Assembly (NCBI RefSeq): GCF_005771405.1
Contig: NZ_VAUA01000004.1
Location: 1-64,000, forward strand
Source of the DNA: Parasedimentitalea maritima
GTDB lineage: Bacteria > Pseudomonadota > Alphaproteobacteria > Rhodobacterales > Rhodobacteraceae
Reading direction: 5' to 3'
Length of the DNA stretch: 64,000 nucleotides
Within the stretch, counting starts at the first letter, position 1; the number at the start of each line of letters is the position of its first letter. This document shows positions 1 to 7,657 of the stretch, piece after piece. Under the pieces are notes generated by a model that searched no databases, had not been told where the DNA came from, and worked only from the letters and a program-made list of their open reading frames with translations. The position numbers were made by a program, and so were the translations under genes.

Positions 1-1
1 T

Positions 2-274
2 GCAATCCACCCGGAGAATGCCAATACCCCGGTACGCCGCGTCTGTTACGCCGCCCAGTTGATCCTGACCGGTGATATCGACGCCGAAGAAGATCGCCTG
101 CCAATGCTGCGCCGGATCGAAGACCTAAGCCAGGTGTTCACCGATCCCGATAGCCGTGCTTCACTCGCTGAAGCCACCGAAGCAGTGATCCAGAACAACC
201 ACTACCGCTGCCTCAAAGCGCTGCGGAACCTGTTACCACGAGAGGATCGCCTGTTGGCGGTACAAGCATCATGA
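2..274 (+). CDS. flbT: FlbT, flagellin translation regulator (5' partial)
   Basis: The reading frame is open from the window edge to a TGA at 272-274, so about 91 C-terminal residues are visible; the family is usually about 130-150 aa. The visible part starts in the conserved HPENANTPVRR segment and continues with the helical CYAAQLILTGDID stretch seen in FlbT. In Caulobacter FlbT binds flagellin mRNA and limits its translation until the hook is finished; that role is family knowledge. The stop overlaps the next ATG by 4 bp (ATGA), so the two genes are translationally coupled. Flagellin and flaF usually lie just upstream, which would be outside this window. An internal TTG at 59 could be mistaken for a start, but coding similarity continues upstream of it. 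Confidence 0.85.
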   Translation, partial: AIHPENANTPVRRVCYAAQLILTGDIDAEEDRLPMLRRIEDLSQVFTDPDSRASLAEATEAVIQNNHYRCLKALRNLLPREDRLLAVQAS

Positions 275-1062
275 GCTTTCAACCTATTATACCATCAGAT
301 GGCATTGTCGGCTGGAACTTTTTGCAGGCAACCTACGACAAACAATTCGAGACTTTCACGAAGGACGCCGTTCTCCAGCGAGAGACGGACTACTTTATGG
401 AAAACATTGGCAATGTAAAATCTGCCGAAGATTTGGTTGGAGACACTCGCCTGCTAGAAGTTGCTCTTGATGCCTTTGGTCTTGGTGAAGATGTCTATAA
501 AAAGGCCTTTGTCATTAAAGTCCTACAGGACGGAACCTCGGCCGATGACGCCTTGGCCAACAAGTTGGGCGACGACCGCTACGTAAAATTCAGTGAGGCT
601 TTTGGCTTTGGCCCTGGAGATACAATTAAAACCGGGGCTGTCCAGGATATGGCTGATCTGGTGTTTACCAACAAAGTACAGGCTTTTGAAGAAGCGGTTG
701 GAGAGCAGGATCACTCGATGCGGGTGGCAATGTACGGTGAGCGTGAACTTGTAAACCTGGCCACAGATGGCACTAGCGTGAACACCCAATGGTTCAATGT
801 GATGGGCCAACCTGCTCTTCGCGAGATGTTCGAAGTTGCATTGGGCTTGCCAGAAAGTCTTTCAAAAATTGATCTGGACCAGCAATTGGATGCCTTCAAG
901 TCGAAGGCCGAGATTGTGTTTGGTACCAGTGACATCAGCGAATTTGACGACCCTGATATGATGAACAAACTGGTGAATACATATCTGGCACGCCAACAAA
1001 TCGCAGATTTCAGTGCGTCGCAATCGTCGGGTGCTACTGCCCTGATGCTTCTACAGTTCTGA
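271..1062 (+). CDS. DUF1217 flagellar-locus protein
   Basis: This 263 aa soluble protein begins MSFQPIIPSDGIVGWNFLQ and is rich in short helices. It resembles the DUF1217 family, which in Rhodobacteraceae sits next to flbT/flaF in flagellar clusters. There is no signal peptide or membrane segment, and the C terminus is a glutamine/serine-rich helix. The biochemical role of the family is not known to me; a role in flagellar assembly is inferred from position. The start overlaps the flbT stop by 4 bp. A strong hairpin follows 18 bp after the stop, so this is the last gene of its operon. Confidence 0.75.
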   Translation: MSFQPIIPSDGIVGWNFLQATYDKQFETFTKDAVLQRETDYFMENIGNVKSAEDLVGDTRLLEVALDAFGLGEDVYKKAFVIKVLQDGTSADDALANKLGDDRYVKFSEAFGFGPGDTIKTGAVQDMADLVFTNKVQAFEEAVGEQDHSMRVAMYGERELVNLATDGTSVNTQWFNVMGQPALREMFEVALGLPESLSKIDLDQQLDAFKSKAEIVFGTSDISEFDDPDMMNKLVNTYLARQQIADFSASQSSGATALMLLQF

Positions 1063-1080
1063 TAACGGACAACAATGAAA

Positions 1081-1117
1081 AAACGGCGCGGCGGGCATTA
1101 CCCTGCTCGCGCCGTTT
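1081..1117 (+). terminator. Hairpin terminator after the flbT-DUF1217 operon
   Basis: A perfect 10-bp inverted repeat, AAACGGCGCG (1081-1090) with CGCGCCGTTT (1108-1117), encloses a 17-nt loop containing a smaller GGG/CCC pairing. It lies between the plus-strand DUF1217 gene and the 3' end of minus-strand fliI. A-run on the left and TTT on the right suit termination in both directions. Confidence 0.75.
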
Positions 1118-1152
1118 CTAGTACATATCCAGAGTCATAGAATTTGTTGCAA

Positions 1153-2481
1153 TCAGCGACTATTGCCCGCGCGGCGCATCAGCAAATTCAATCGGTTGAA
1201 GCTACTTTGGATACCTTCAGCATCATTTTTTCCGAAAAAGCTGTCCAACTCTGGCCAGATTTTTACAGCTTGGTCCAGAACCAGATCGCTCCCCTCAGAA
1301 TATAGTCCGGCACGAATCATGACTTCTGATTGTTCGTAGGTGCCCAGATATTTTCTCACGTTTGAGATAATCTCATTTTCTTCAGGCGTCGCTGCAGCTG
1401 GCAGGCTACGAGAGACAGAGCGCGAAACATCAATAGCAGGGAATCTGCCCCGTTCGGCGATCTCACGGTTCAATACGATGTGGCCGTCCAGAACCCCGCG
1501 CAGAATATCAGCGATCGGTTCATCCATATCGGAACCAGCCACCAATACGCTGAACACAGCTGTGATGTCGCCCTGCTCTTCCGTTCCTGTGCCCGCTCGC
1601 TCGCATAGGCCAGTGATCAAAGGAGTCACCGAAGGAGGGTATCCGCGAAGGGCTGGTGCTTCGCCCGAAGCAACCGAAATTTCTCGGTGCGCCTCGGCAA
1701 ATCGGGTCACCGAGTCAGCGAGAAACAGCACATTTTTTCCCTGATCTCGAAAGTGTTCGGCCACAGCCATTGCCGACCAGGCACAGCGCCTCCGAATTAA
1801 CGCAGACTGGTCCGATGTGGCCGCCACAACGATGGCTCGCTTCATACCCTCAGGCCCAAGAACCTCGTCAACAAAGTGATTCACCTCTCGACCACGTTCT
1901 CCAATCAGGGCCATTACCACGACGTCAGCATCCATATGCTGAGCCAATTGAGCCAGAAGTGTGGATTTACCCACGCCCGAACCGGCAAAAAGTCCGACTC
2001 GCTGGCCGCTAACGATCGGGAGAATCGTATTCAGGACAGAGACTCCGGTTGGAAGACGAGCTCCCAAAGACTTACGCTCCGCCGCCCGTGGTGGTGGGGC
2101 CATCAGATCGCGAGGGTCACCACCACGCATCATTGGGCGCCCATCTAAGGGCGCACCAAAAGGATCAACCACTCTGCCAATCCAATTGTCACCTGGTGCA
2201 AATTCTGGCGTTGGATACAACAGAACAGGATCTGAAATTGCTACCTTATTCGGCGCAACATCCGGCAACATGCTGATATAATTACTATTAATCATCATCA
2301 CTTCACCGGACAATTTGTCTCCATCCTGCCGCTTCAACACCAGGCGATCACCGATTCGTGCATCCGTTCCAAGACCTGAAATTTCGACGACTCCACCCGA
2401 TATTCCGGTCACCCTCCCCATAGGCGTGGCCAGCTTTTTACTAGCAATCTCCTGGGTCAGTGCATTCAGGTCAGCGGTCAT
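1153..2481 (-). CDS. fliI: FliI, flagellar export ATPase
   Basis: This 442 aa protein is the F1-beta-like ATPase that drives unfolding and export of flagellar subunits at the base of the type III apparatus. It has the Walker A motif GSGVGKST at residues 167-174, GERGREV at about 194-200 and a Walker B strand VLFLADS at about 249-255. The C-terminal domain ends in a helical region ending NRLNLLMRRAGNSR. Length fits the family. The gene is transcribed alone, convergent with the DUF1217 gene and divergent from flgB. A CtrA-like box lies 49 bp upstream of its ATG. Confidence 0.95.
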   Translation of the reverse strand: MTADLNALTQEIASKKLATPMGRVTGISGGVVEISGLGTDARIGDRLVLKRQDGDKLSGEVMMINSNYISMLPDVAPNKVAISDPVLLYPTPEFAPGDNWIGRVVDPFGAPLDGRPMMRGGDPRDLMAPPPRAAERKSLGARLPTGVSVLNTILPIVSGQRVGLFAGSGVGKSTLLAQLAQHMDADVVVMALIGERGREVNHFVDEVLGPEGMKRAIVVAATSDQSALIRRRCAWSAMAVAEHFRDQGKNVLFLADSVTRFAEAHREISVASGEAPALRGYPPSVTPLITGLCERAGTGTEEQGDITAVFSVLVAGSDMDEPIADILRGVLDGHIVLNREIAERGRFPAIDVSRSVSRSLPAAATPEENEIISNVRKYLGTYEQSEVMIRAGLYSEGSDLVLDQAVKIWPELDSFFGKNDAEGIQSSFNRLNLLMRRAGNSR

Positions 2482-2530
2482 TGCGGTTTCTCCAACAAGT
2501 TTCTGAAAACAATTTCTAAAGGAATCGGGG

Positions 2531-2545
2531 TTAAGTCTTGGTTGA
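2531..2545. promoter_or_regulatory. CtrA-like box between fliI and flgB
   Basis: The sequence TTAAGTCTTGGTTGA matches TTAA-N7-TTAA with one mismatch in the second half-site. It is 49 bp upstream of the fliI ATG and 23 bp upstream of the flgB ATG, so it is better placed for fliI. Assignment to CtrA rests on the Caulobacter consensus and on similar boxes elsewhere in this locus. Confidence 0.4.
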
Positions 2546-2568
2546 AATCAATCGAGGGAGAAGCCCCG

Positions 2569-2958
2569 ATGTTCACAGAGCTGAATGTCTTTAAACTAGC
2601 AAATGCTATGGCGACCCATGCTGGGACACGCCAGGCACTGGTATCGCAGAATATCGCCAACGCCGATACACCTGGTTACCACGCCAAGGACATTAAACCA
2701 TTTTCCGAAGTCTTTGACGACGATTCGCAGCAAGGCGATATGCGCGCCAGCCGCCACAATCATCTGAACGGGTCATCCGGTCAGGGGATGGACTGGACGG
2801 TTAGCGAATCTGGCGCTGGCAATGATCCTAATGACAACTCCGTTTCGATCGAAAGCGAGATCCTGAAAGGGGTCGAAGTCAAGCGCCAGCACGACAAAGC
2901 TTTGGCAATCTACAAATCGTCCATGAACGTGCTGCGCGCCAGCCTGGGCCGTGGTTAA
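2569..2958 (+). CDS. flgB: FlgB, proximal rod protein
   Basis: This 129 aa protein carries the axial-protein N-terminal signature NIANADTPGYHAKD at about residues 28-41 and ends in a helix typical of rod proteins (HDKALAIYKSSMNVLRASLG). FlgB is an inner rod subunit that sits on the MS ring and is exported by the flagellar type III system. I place the start at ATG 2569 because GAGGGAG lies 8-14 bp upstream. An in-frame TTG at 2542 would add nine residues but has no Shine-Dalgarno sequence. This is the first gene of the flgBC-fliEQ-flgFGAH-fliL2 operon. Confidence 0.93.
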   Translation: MFTELNVFKLANAMATHAGTRQALVSQNIANADTPGYHAKDIKPFSEVFDDDSQQGDMRASRHNHLNGSSGQGMDWTVSESGAGNDPNDNSVSIESEILKGVEVKRQHDKALAIYKSSMNVLRASLGRG

Positions 2959-2972
2959 GGGAGATCTGAACA

Positions 2973-3365
2973 ATGAGTGAATTTTCCAATGCTCTATCGG
3001 TTTCATCAAGCGCTCTAAAAGCACAGGCCACTCGCCTGCGTCATGTATCCGAAAACATTTCCAATGCAGATACACCTGGCTATCGCCGTAAAACTGTTCC
3101 GTTCGAAGCAGTGCGCGACATGAATACCGATGCAGAAAGCGTCAAAGTAGGCCGGGTGCATTTGGACCGGACCGATTTGGACCAGGTCTATGATCCTTCA
3201 CACCCGCTAGCCGATGCTAGTGGCCACTACGAAGGCTCGAACGTCGATCTAATGATCGAAATTGCTGACGCTCGTGAAGCTCAGCGCAGCTATGAAGCCA
3301 ACCTAAAAATGTTCGATCAGACGCGGCAAATGTCCTCGTCATTGATGGAATTACTTCGCAGATAA
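2973..3365 (+). CDS. flgC: FlgC, proximal rod protein
   Basis: This 130 aa rod protein has the N-terminal signature NISNADTPGYRRK at residues 28-40 and the matching C-terminal helix EAQRSYEANLKMFDQTR. Both ends are predicted to form the coiled coil that packs axial proteins. It follows flgB by 14 bp with GGGAG as ribosome site, and precedes fliE. Confidence 0.95.
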   Translation: MSEFSNALSVSSSALKAQATRLRHVSENISNADTPGYRRKTVPFEAVRDMNTDAESVKVGRVHLDRTDLDQVYDPSHPLADASGHYEGSNVDLMIEIADAREAQRSYEANLKMFDQTRQMSSSLMELLRR

Positions 3366-3387
3366 CTAGAACCTTAGGAGATCCAGA

Positions 3388-3684
3388 ATGGATATTCGCA
3401 GTCTTTCCGCCGCCAGTGGCTATGCAGCAGCACGCCCTGCCACCAAAATTGACCCAGAGCATTCCGGCAGCGACGCTGGCGCGCTTCTGAAAAATAGTTT
3501 TCAGGATTTCACAGCAACCCTGCAGCAAAGCGAGCAGGTTTCGGTTTCAGCGATGACCGGCGGCGCCGACCCACATGCACTGGTCCAGGCCTTGGCTCAA
3601 ACTGAGTTGGCCGTTGAAACGGCAGTGACAGTTCGGAACAAGGTTGTTGAAGCCTATCAAGAAATTCTGCGGATGCCGGTCTAA
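3388..3684 (+). CDS. fliE: FliE, MS-ring/rod junction protein
   Basis: This 98 aa protein has a variable N terminus and the conserved C-terminal helix of FliE (ELAVETAVTVRNKVVEAYQEI, with the terminal RMPV). FliE joins the MS ring to the proximal rod and is needed for export of rod subunits. TAGGAG lies 6-11 bp before its ATG. Its position directly after flgBC and before fliQ is the usual alphaproteobacterial order. Confidence 0.92.
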   Translation: MDIRSLSAASGYAAARPATKIDPEHSGSDAGALLKNSFQDFTATLQQSEQVSVSAMTGGADPHALVQALAQTELAVETAVTVRNKVVEAYQEILRMPV

Positions 3685-3687
3685 GCC

Positions 3688-3960
3688 ATGATGAGCGAGG
3701 GACAATTCTACGACACTCTGCGCCAGGCGATGTGGACTGCTGTCATGACGTCGACACCGATTCTAACTGTCGCATTGGTTGTTGGCCTTAGCATTGGTTT
3801 GTTCCAAGCGCTCACTTCTGTCCAGGAAATGACCCTGACGTTTGTGCCTAAATTGGCAGCAATCATGGTCGTTTTCTGGATGACTATGGGATTCATGACA
3901 CAAACGATGCTGGCCTTTTTTCATGGCCAGATCATCCCACTGATTATTGGAGGTTCGTAA
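3688..3960 (+). CDS. fliQ: FliQ, export gate membrane protein
   Basis: This 90 aa protein has two hydrophobic hairpin segments (about residues 14-38 and 52-75) separated by the conserved QALTSVQEMTLTFVPKL loop, which is diagnostic for FliQ/SpaQ. FliQ forms part of the FliPQR export gate inside the MS ring. It starts 3 bp after fliE, and its TAA shares a base with the flgF ATG (TAATG). A second in-frame ATG at 3691 is equally possible as the start. Confidence 0.95.
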   Translation: MMSEGQFYDTLRQAMWTAVMTSTPILTVALVVGLSIGLFQALTSVQEMTLTFVPKLAAIMVVFWMTMGFMTQTMLAFFHGQIIPLIIGGS

Positions 3961-4673
3961 TGGAAACCGCAGGTTACGCCACACTCTCTCGCCAAACCGG
4001 CCTGATGCGCGAAATGCAGGTTGTTGCGAATAACATCGCCAACTCGGCGACAACCGGATACCGTCAGGAAGGTTTGATTTTTTCAGAGTTCATCCAATCT
4101 GGCCCTGGCCAATCGTCGATGTCGATGTCGCGTGCTAACATTCGCAATACCTCGATGGAACAGGGTTCCCTGACACAAACCAACGGCACTTTTGACCTCG
4201 CAATCGAGGGTGATGGCTTTTTCAAGGTCGAAACACCGATGGGTGAGCGACTAACCCGATCCGGAGCATTTTCACCTAATGCTGACGGTGATTTGGTTAC
4301 ACCGGACGGCAACCGTGTGCTGGACGCAGGTGGGTCACCTGTATTTGTCCCAGGTGACGCAGAAACAATTCACGTTGCCCCTGATGGTACCATCAGCGCA
4401 GATGGAAACCCTTTGGGCCAAATTGGGATATTCAAGCCCGCCGAAGGGCATACTCTGGTTCGTGAAGATGGCGTCATGTTCCGTGTTGATGGTGACATCG
4501 AAGAAACTGATCAGGCCCAAATCCTGCAAGGTTTTGTCGAGGGTTCAAACGTCAACGCTATTTCGCAAGTGGCACGGATGATTGAAATTCAGCGCGCCTA
4601 TGAAATGGGCCAGAGTTTCTTGGAAACCGAAGACCAACGCATCCGCAACGCCATTAAAAACCTGATCAAGTAA
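3960..4673 (+). CDS. flgF: FlgF, proximal rod protein
   Basis: This 237 aa axial protein has NNIANSATTGYRQEG near residues 23-37, a central beta domain with FDLAIEGDGFFKV, and the C-terminal helix ARMIEIQRAYEMGQSF. It is shorter than FlgG and next to it, which fits FlgF. It overlaps the fliQ stop by one base and is followed by flgG after 22 bp containing a GTAGGAGA ribosome site. Confidence 0.9.
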   Translation: METAGYATLSRQTGLMREMQVVANNIANSATTGYRQEGLIFSEFIQSGPGQSSMSMSRANIRNTSMEQGSLTQTNGTFDLAIEGDGFFKVETPMGERLTRSGAFSPNADGDLVTPDGNRVLDAGGSPVFVPGDAETIHVAPDGTISADGNPLGQIGIFKPAEGHTLVREDGVMFRVDGDIEETDQAQILQGFVEGSNVNAISQVARMIEIQRAYEMGQSFLETEDQRIRNAIKNLIK

Positions 4674-4695
4674 CACAATTCGTAGGAGAAACCCG

Positions 4696-5481
4696 ATGCG
4701 TGCCCTAAAGATTGCAGCCACCGGAATGAGCGCACAACAACTGCGCGTCGAGACGATCTCGAACAACCTCGCCAATATGAACACCACAGCTTACAATGCA
4801 CGACGGGCAGAGTTTGCAGACCTTCATTATCAACAGGTATCGCGAGCCGGGACAGTGAACGCCTCAGATGGCACTGTACTACCAACTGGTGTCCAGGTTG
4901 GCCTGGGTGTGCGCCCATCCGCCGTTTCAGTCTATCTGGCACAAGGGGCGCTTGCGCAGACCGGAAATGATCTGGATGTTGCAATTGATGGCAAGGGCTA
5001 TCTGGAAGTCACTTTAGCATCAGGCGAGAGCGCATACACGCGTGACGGTTCATTAAAACGATCTGCCGAAGGTCTGATTGTCACGTCAGACGGGCTCGCC
5101 GTGTCACCCGATATTACTATCCCGTCGGATGCGCGCAGCATCTCAATTAACGGCGAAGGCGAGGTTTACGCGTATTTTGAAGAAACTGCCGAAGGCCAAC
5201 TGTTAGGTCAATTGACGCTGTCAGGGTTCGCCAACCCAAAAGGACTTGAAGCCCGCGGGAGCAACCTATTCACCGAAACCGAGGCATCAGGCGCACCTGT
5301 AGTCTCCACCCCAGGTGAAGACGGTCTTGGATCACTGCGGCAAGGATACCTCGAGGCCAGTTCGGTTGATGCGGTACGTGAAGTTACCGAGCTGATCGAA
5401 GCGCAGCGTGGCTATGAAATGAATGCAAAAGTTATCTCGGCCGTCGACCAGATGATGGGCGCAACCACACAGGTGCGCTGA
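4696..5481 (+). CDS. flgG: FlgG, distal rod protein
   Basis: This 261 aa protein matches FlgG in length. It begins MRALKIAATGMSAQQLRVE, carries SNNLANMNTTAYNARRAEF near residues 22-40, the central LDVAIDGKGYLEV and the C-terminal helix EVTELIEAQRGYEMNAK. FlgG builds the distal rod, the bushing-guided drive shaft. Its TGA overlaps the flgA ATG by one base. Confidence 0.95.
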   Translation: MRALKIAATGMSAQQLRVETISNNLANMNTTAYNARRAEFADLHYQQVSRAGTVNASDGTVLPTGVQVGLGVRPSAVSVYLAQGALAQTGNDLDVAIDGKGYLEVTLASGESAYTRDGSLKRSAEGLIVTSDGLAVSPDITIPSDARSISINGEGEVYAYFEETAEGQLLGQLTLSGFANPKGLEARGSNLFTETEASGAPVVSTPGEDGLGSLRQGYLEASSVDAVREVTELIEAQRGYEMNAKVISAVDQMMGATTQVR

Positions 5482-5897
5482 TGAAACTTATTCTAACATT
5501 CCTGGCAATTCTGATGGCTCAAACCAGCTGGGCCGATACCTTGGTGCCAGTCCGCACAATCCGAGCCAAGCAGATCATTTCTGCAGAAGATTTGGCTTAC
5601 AAATCCGTAGATATTGCCGGTGCCTTTTCCGATCCCGCAGACGTGGTCGGGCAAGAGGCCCGTGTATCACTTTACGCCGGTCGTCCAGTACGCCCTGGCG
5701 ACATCGGCCCACCGGCAATTGTCGAACGCAACGATTTGGTAACGCTAAAGTTCCGCCGTGGCGGGTTGTTGATTGCAACCGAAGGTCGGTCCCTGGGACG
5801 TGGCTCCGAGGGTGAAATAATCCGGGCGATGAACCTGTCGTCACGCACTACAATTTCCGGACGCATTAGCGCCGACGGCTCCATTGAGGTAAGATAA
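5481..5897 (+). CDS. flgA: FlgA, P-ring assembly chaperone
   Basis: This 138 aa protein has a cleavable signal peptide (cleavage probably after SWA near residue 18). A SAF-type domain follows (TIRAKQIISAEDL; ARVSLYAGRPVRPGDI), with a C-terminal beta domain ending GRISADGSIEVR. FlgA is a periplasmic chaperone for FlgI; flgI itself lies about 16 kb away in this locus. The protein is short, as is common in alphaproteobacteria where the N-terminal domain is missing. It overlaps flgG and flgH by single bases. Confidence 0.9.
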   Translation: MKLILTFLAILMAQTSWADTLVPVRTIRAKQIISAEDLAYKSVDIAGAFSDPADVVGQEARVSLYAGRPVRPGDIGPPAIVERNDLVTLKFRRGGLLIATEGRSLGRGSEGEIIRAMNLSSRTTISGRISADGSIEVR

Positions 5898-6637
5898 TGC
5901 ACAAGAAACTAACAATGACCAAAATGGCGTTGGTCGGGCTTGCTTTGCTTGGCGCCTGTGCTCGTCTGGACCATGTGGGTAAGGCCCCCACCTTTACCCC
6001 AGCAAGCGAAACACCTGAACATGTTGCTATGCTGTGGCAGGGATTACCGGTGTCAAGCCAACCGCAGCGTGCCGTTGACGAGGCCTCACTTTGGAGCGGA
6101 GCACGGCAATCGTTGCTAGGTGATCGGCGCGCCATTCGTAAGGGCGACATCCTGACTGTGGTGATCGAAATTGATGAGGAAGCCGAAATTTCAAATGGAA
6201 CCTCTCGTTCCCGTTCAGGTGAGGAAGCCATGGGCGTCTCTAACTTGCTCGGCCTTCCTCAACGACTGGATGAACATTTGCCAGATGGCGCCTCGATGGC
6301 CACGGCTGTTGATCTAAATAGCAGCAGCGCCTCTACCGGCAAAGGTTCGGTAAAGCGGAACGAAAAGCTGACGCTGCGTGTCGCGGCGACCATCGTCGAC
6401 GTCCTGCCCAATGGCGTTCTCGCCATCAACGGATCTCAAGAATTGCGCGTGAACTTTGAGATGCGTGAACTGTTGGTCACTGGTTATGTTCGGCCCGAAG
6501 ACATCAGCCGACAGAACGAAATCACTTATGACAAAATCGCATCTGCCCGAGTTTCCTATGGTGGTCGCGGACAAATCACAGATGTGCAGCAACCACGTTA
6601 TGGCCAGCAGTTGCTCGACGTCGTCTTGCCATTCTGA
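5897..6637 (+). CDS. flgH: FlgH, L-ring lipoprotein
   Basis: This 246 aa protein begins with a lipoprotein signal peptide; the lipobox LLGAC puts the acylated cysteine near residue 21. Conserved FlgH elements follow: RAIRKGDILTVVIEIDEEAEI, a Ser/Gly-rich linker, and the C-terminal block VTGYVRPEDIS with SYGGRGQI. FlgH forms the outer-membrane L ring around the distal rod. Start and flgA stop share a base (TAATG). Confidence 0.95.
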   Translation: MHKKLTMTKMALVGLALLGACARLDHVGKAPTFTPASETPEHVAMLWQGLPVSSQPQRAVDEASLWSGARQSLLGDRRAIRKGDILTVVIEIDEEAEISNGTSRSRSGEEAMGVSNLLGLPQRLDEHLPDGASMATAVDLNSSSASTGKGSVKRNEKLTLRVAATIVDVLPNGVLAINGSQELRVNFEMRELLVTGYVRPEDISRQNEITYDKIASARVSYGGRGQITDVQQPRYGQQLLDVVLPF

Positions 6638-6646
6638 GGAAATCCC

Positions 6647-7138
6647 ATGTTGTCAAAGCTTTTACCAATCATCCTTCTCTTAGTCGGTACCGGAGGCGGT
6701 ATCGGCGCAGGAGTAATGCTTGCCCCTCCAACCGAGATCGTGGCGTCTGGTGAGATGGAAGGCGAGCATGCAGCCGTCGCAATAGAAGAGAGCCATGAAG
6801 AGGAAGGGGAGCCTGAGCATGTATACGTCAAACTGGCAAATCAGTTTGTCGTGCCCGTGGTCGAACGCGATGAACTGTCTGCCCTGGTGGTGCTATCTCT
6901 GAGTTTGGAAACATCACAAGAAATGAGCGATCGGGTCTATGCTCTTGAACCAAAACTGCGTGACGTGTTTTTGCAGGTACTGTTCGACCATGCCAATATG
7001 GGTGGTTTCAGGGGGGCTTTCACCCGTTCAGATGTGATGATGCCATTGCGAACAGCCTTGCGTGAAGCTGCTCAGCATGAACTTGGTCGCGGTGTTTCTG
7101 ACGTATTGATCATGGATATATCCCGTCAAGACGTCTGA
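6647..7138 (+). CDS. FliL-like basal-body protein (second copy)
   Basis: This 163 aa protein has one N-terminal membrane segment (about residues 5-26, glycine-rich) and an acidic periplasmic linker rich in Glu and His. A stomatin-like FliL domain follows (YVKLANQFVVPVV to LGRGVSDVLIMDI). FliL proteins sit beside the stator and support torque. A second FliL-family gene lies at 16920-17441, and the two differ in sequence. This is the last gene of the flgB operon, with a GAGGAA ribosome site. A 24-bp perfect inverted repeat follows 14 bp after the stop. Confidence 0.75.
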   Translation: MLSKLLPIILLLVGTGGGIGAGVMLAPPTEIVASGEMEGEHAAVAIEESHEEEGEPEHVYVKLANQFVVPVVERDELSALVVLSLSLETSQEMSDRVYALEPKLRDVFLQVLFDHANMGGFRGAFTRSDVMMPLRTALREAAQHELGRGVSDVLIMDISRQDV

Positions 7139-7152
7139 CTTTACCAAAGGCA

Positions 7153-7202
7153 CCAATAAGAGAAGGGCCAATCCCATCTGGGATTGGCCCTTCTCTTATT
7201 GG
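7153..7202. terminator. 24-bp perfect inverted repeat between convergent operons
   Basis: Positions 7153-7176 are the exact reverse complement of 7179-7202, separated by two bases. It sits between the convergent fliL-like gene (ends 7138) and the FliJ-like gene (ends at 7259). A bidirectional terminator is the simplest reading, although there is no long U-tract on either side. The arms are much longer and more perfect than other terminators in the window. Confidence 0.65.
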
Positions 7203-7258
7203 AAGCCTAGGTCTTCTATCATCGAACGGCTCCTCAAGCTTTTAGCTTCCCGCTCTAC

Positions 7259-7657
7259 TTACCCTAGTAACTGCGTTTCTAGTTTCTTGATCTGATCCAG
7301 CTTTTTGCGCTTTCGCTCTTGATCGGCCATGGTCTGAACCGCATGTTTGCGACCAAATGCCTTGCGAACCTGGTCCATTGCTTTCAGCTTGCGTGCAGTC
7401 ACCTGAGCGAGTTCAATATTTAACTGCCGACGAGTTCGGCTGTGCCAACCCTGCCACAGCAAATCAGCGCCCAGCGCCCGCATTGCATGATCCTGTTCAC
7501 TCTGTTGACGTGTCTCTTTCATCTGTGCGTCAAGTTTGGCCAATTTTCCACGTAGCGCCGCTTCTGCATCCAGGATCGGCTTTATCTTGGCGTGTTCGCG
7601 TAGATATTGCGCTTCAGTGACAGCCGCCATTTGGTCCAACATCTTTTGATTCATCAA
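7259..7657 (-). CDS. FliJ-like coiled-coil protein
   Basis: This 132 aa protein is almost wholly helical and highly charged, with long heptad-like stretches (LRGKLAKLDAQMKETRQQSEQ; ERKRKKLDQIKKLETQLLG) and no signal peptide. It overlaps the flhB stop by 4 bp (ATGA) and is the last gene of the flhA-fliR-flhB block. Size, charge and coiled-coil character resemble FliJ, the stalk that links FliI to FlhA, and no other fliJ is present here. I recognise no diagnostic FliJ motif, so the assignment is by inference. Confidence 0.55.
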   Translation of the reverse strand: MMNQKMLDQMAAVTEAQYLREHAKIKPILDAEAALRGKLAKLDAQMKETRQQSEQDHAMRALGADLLWQGWHSRTRRQLNIELAQVTARKLKAMDQVRKAFGRKHAVQTMADQERKRKKLDQIKKLETQLLG

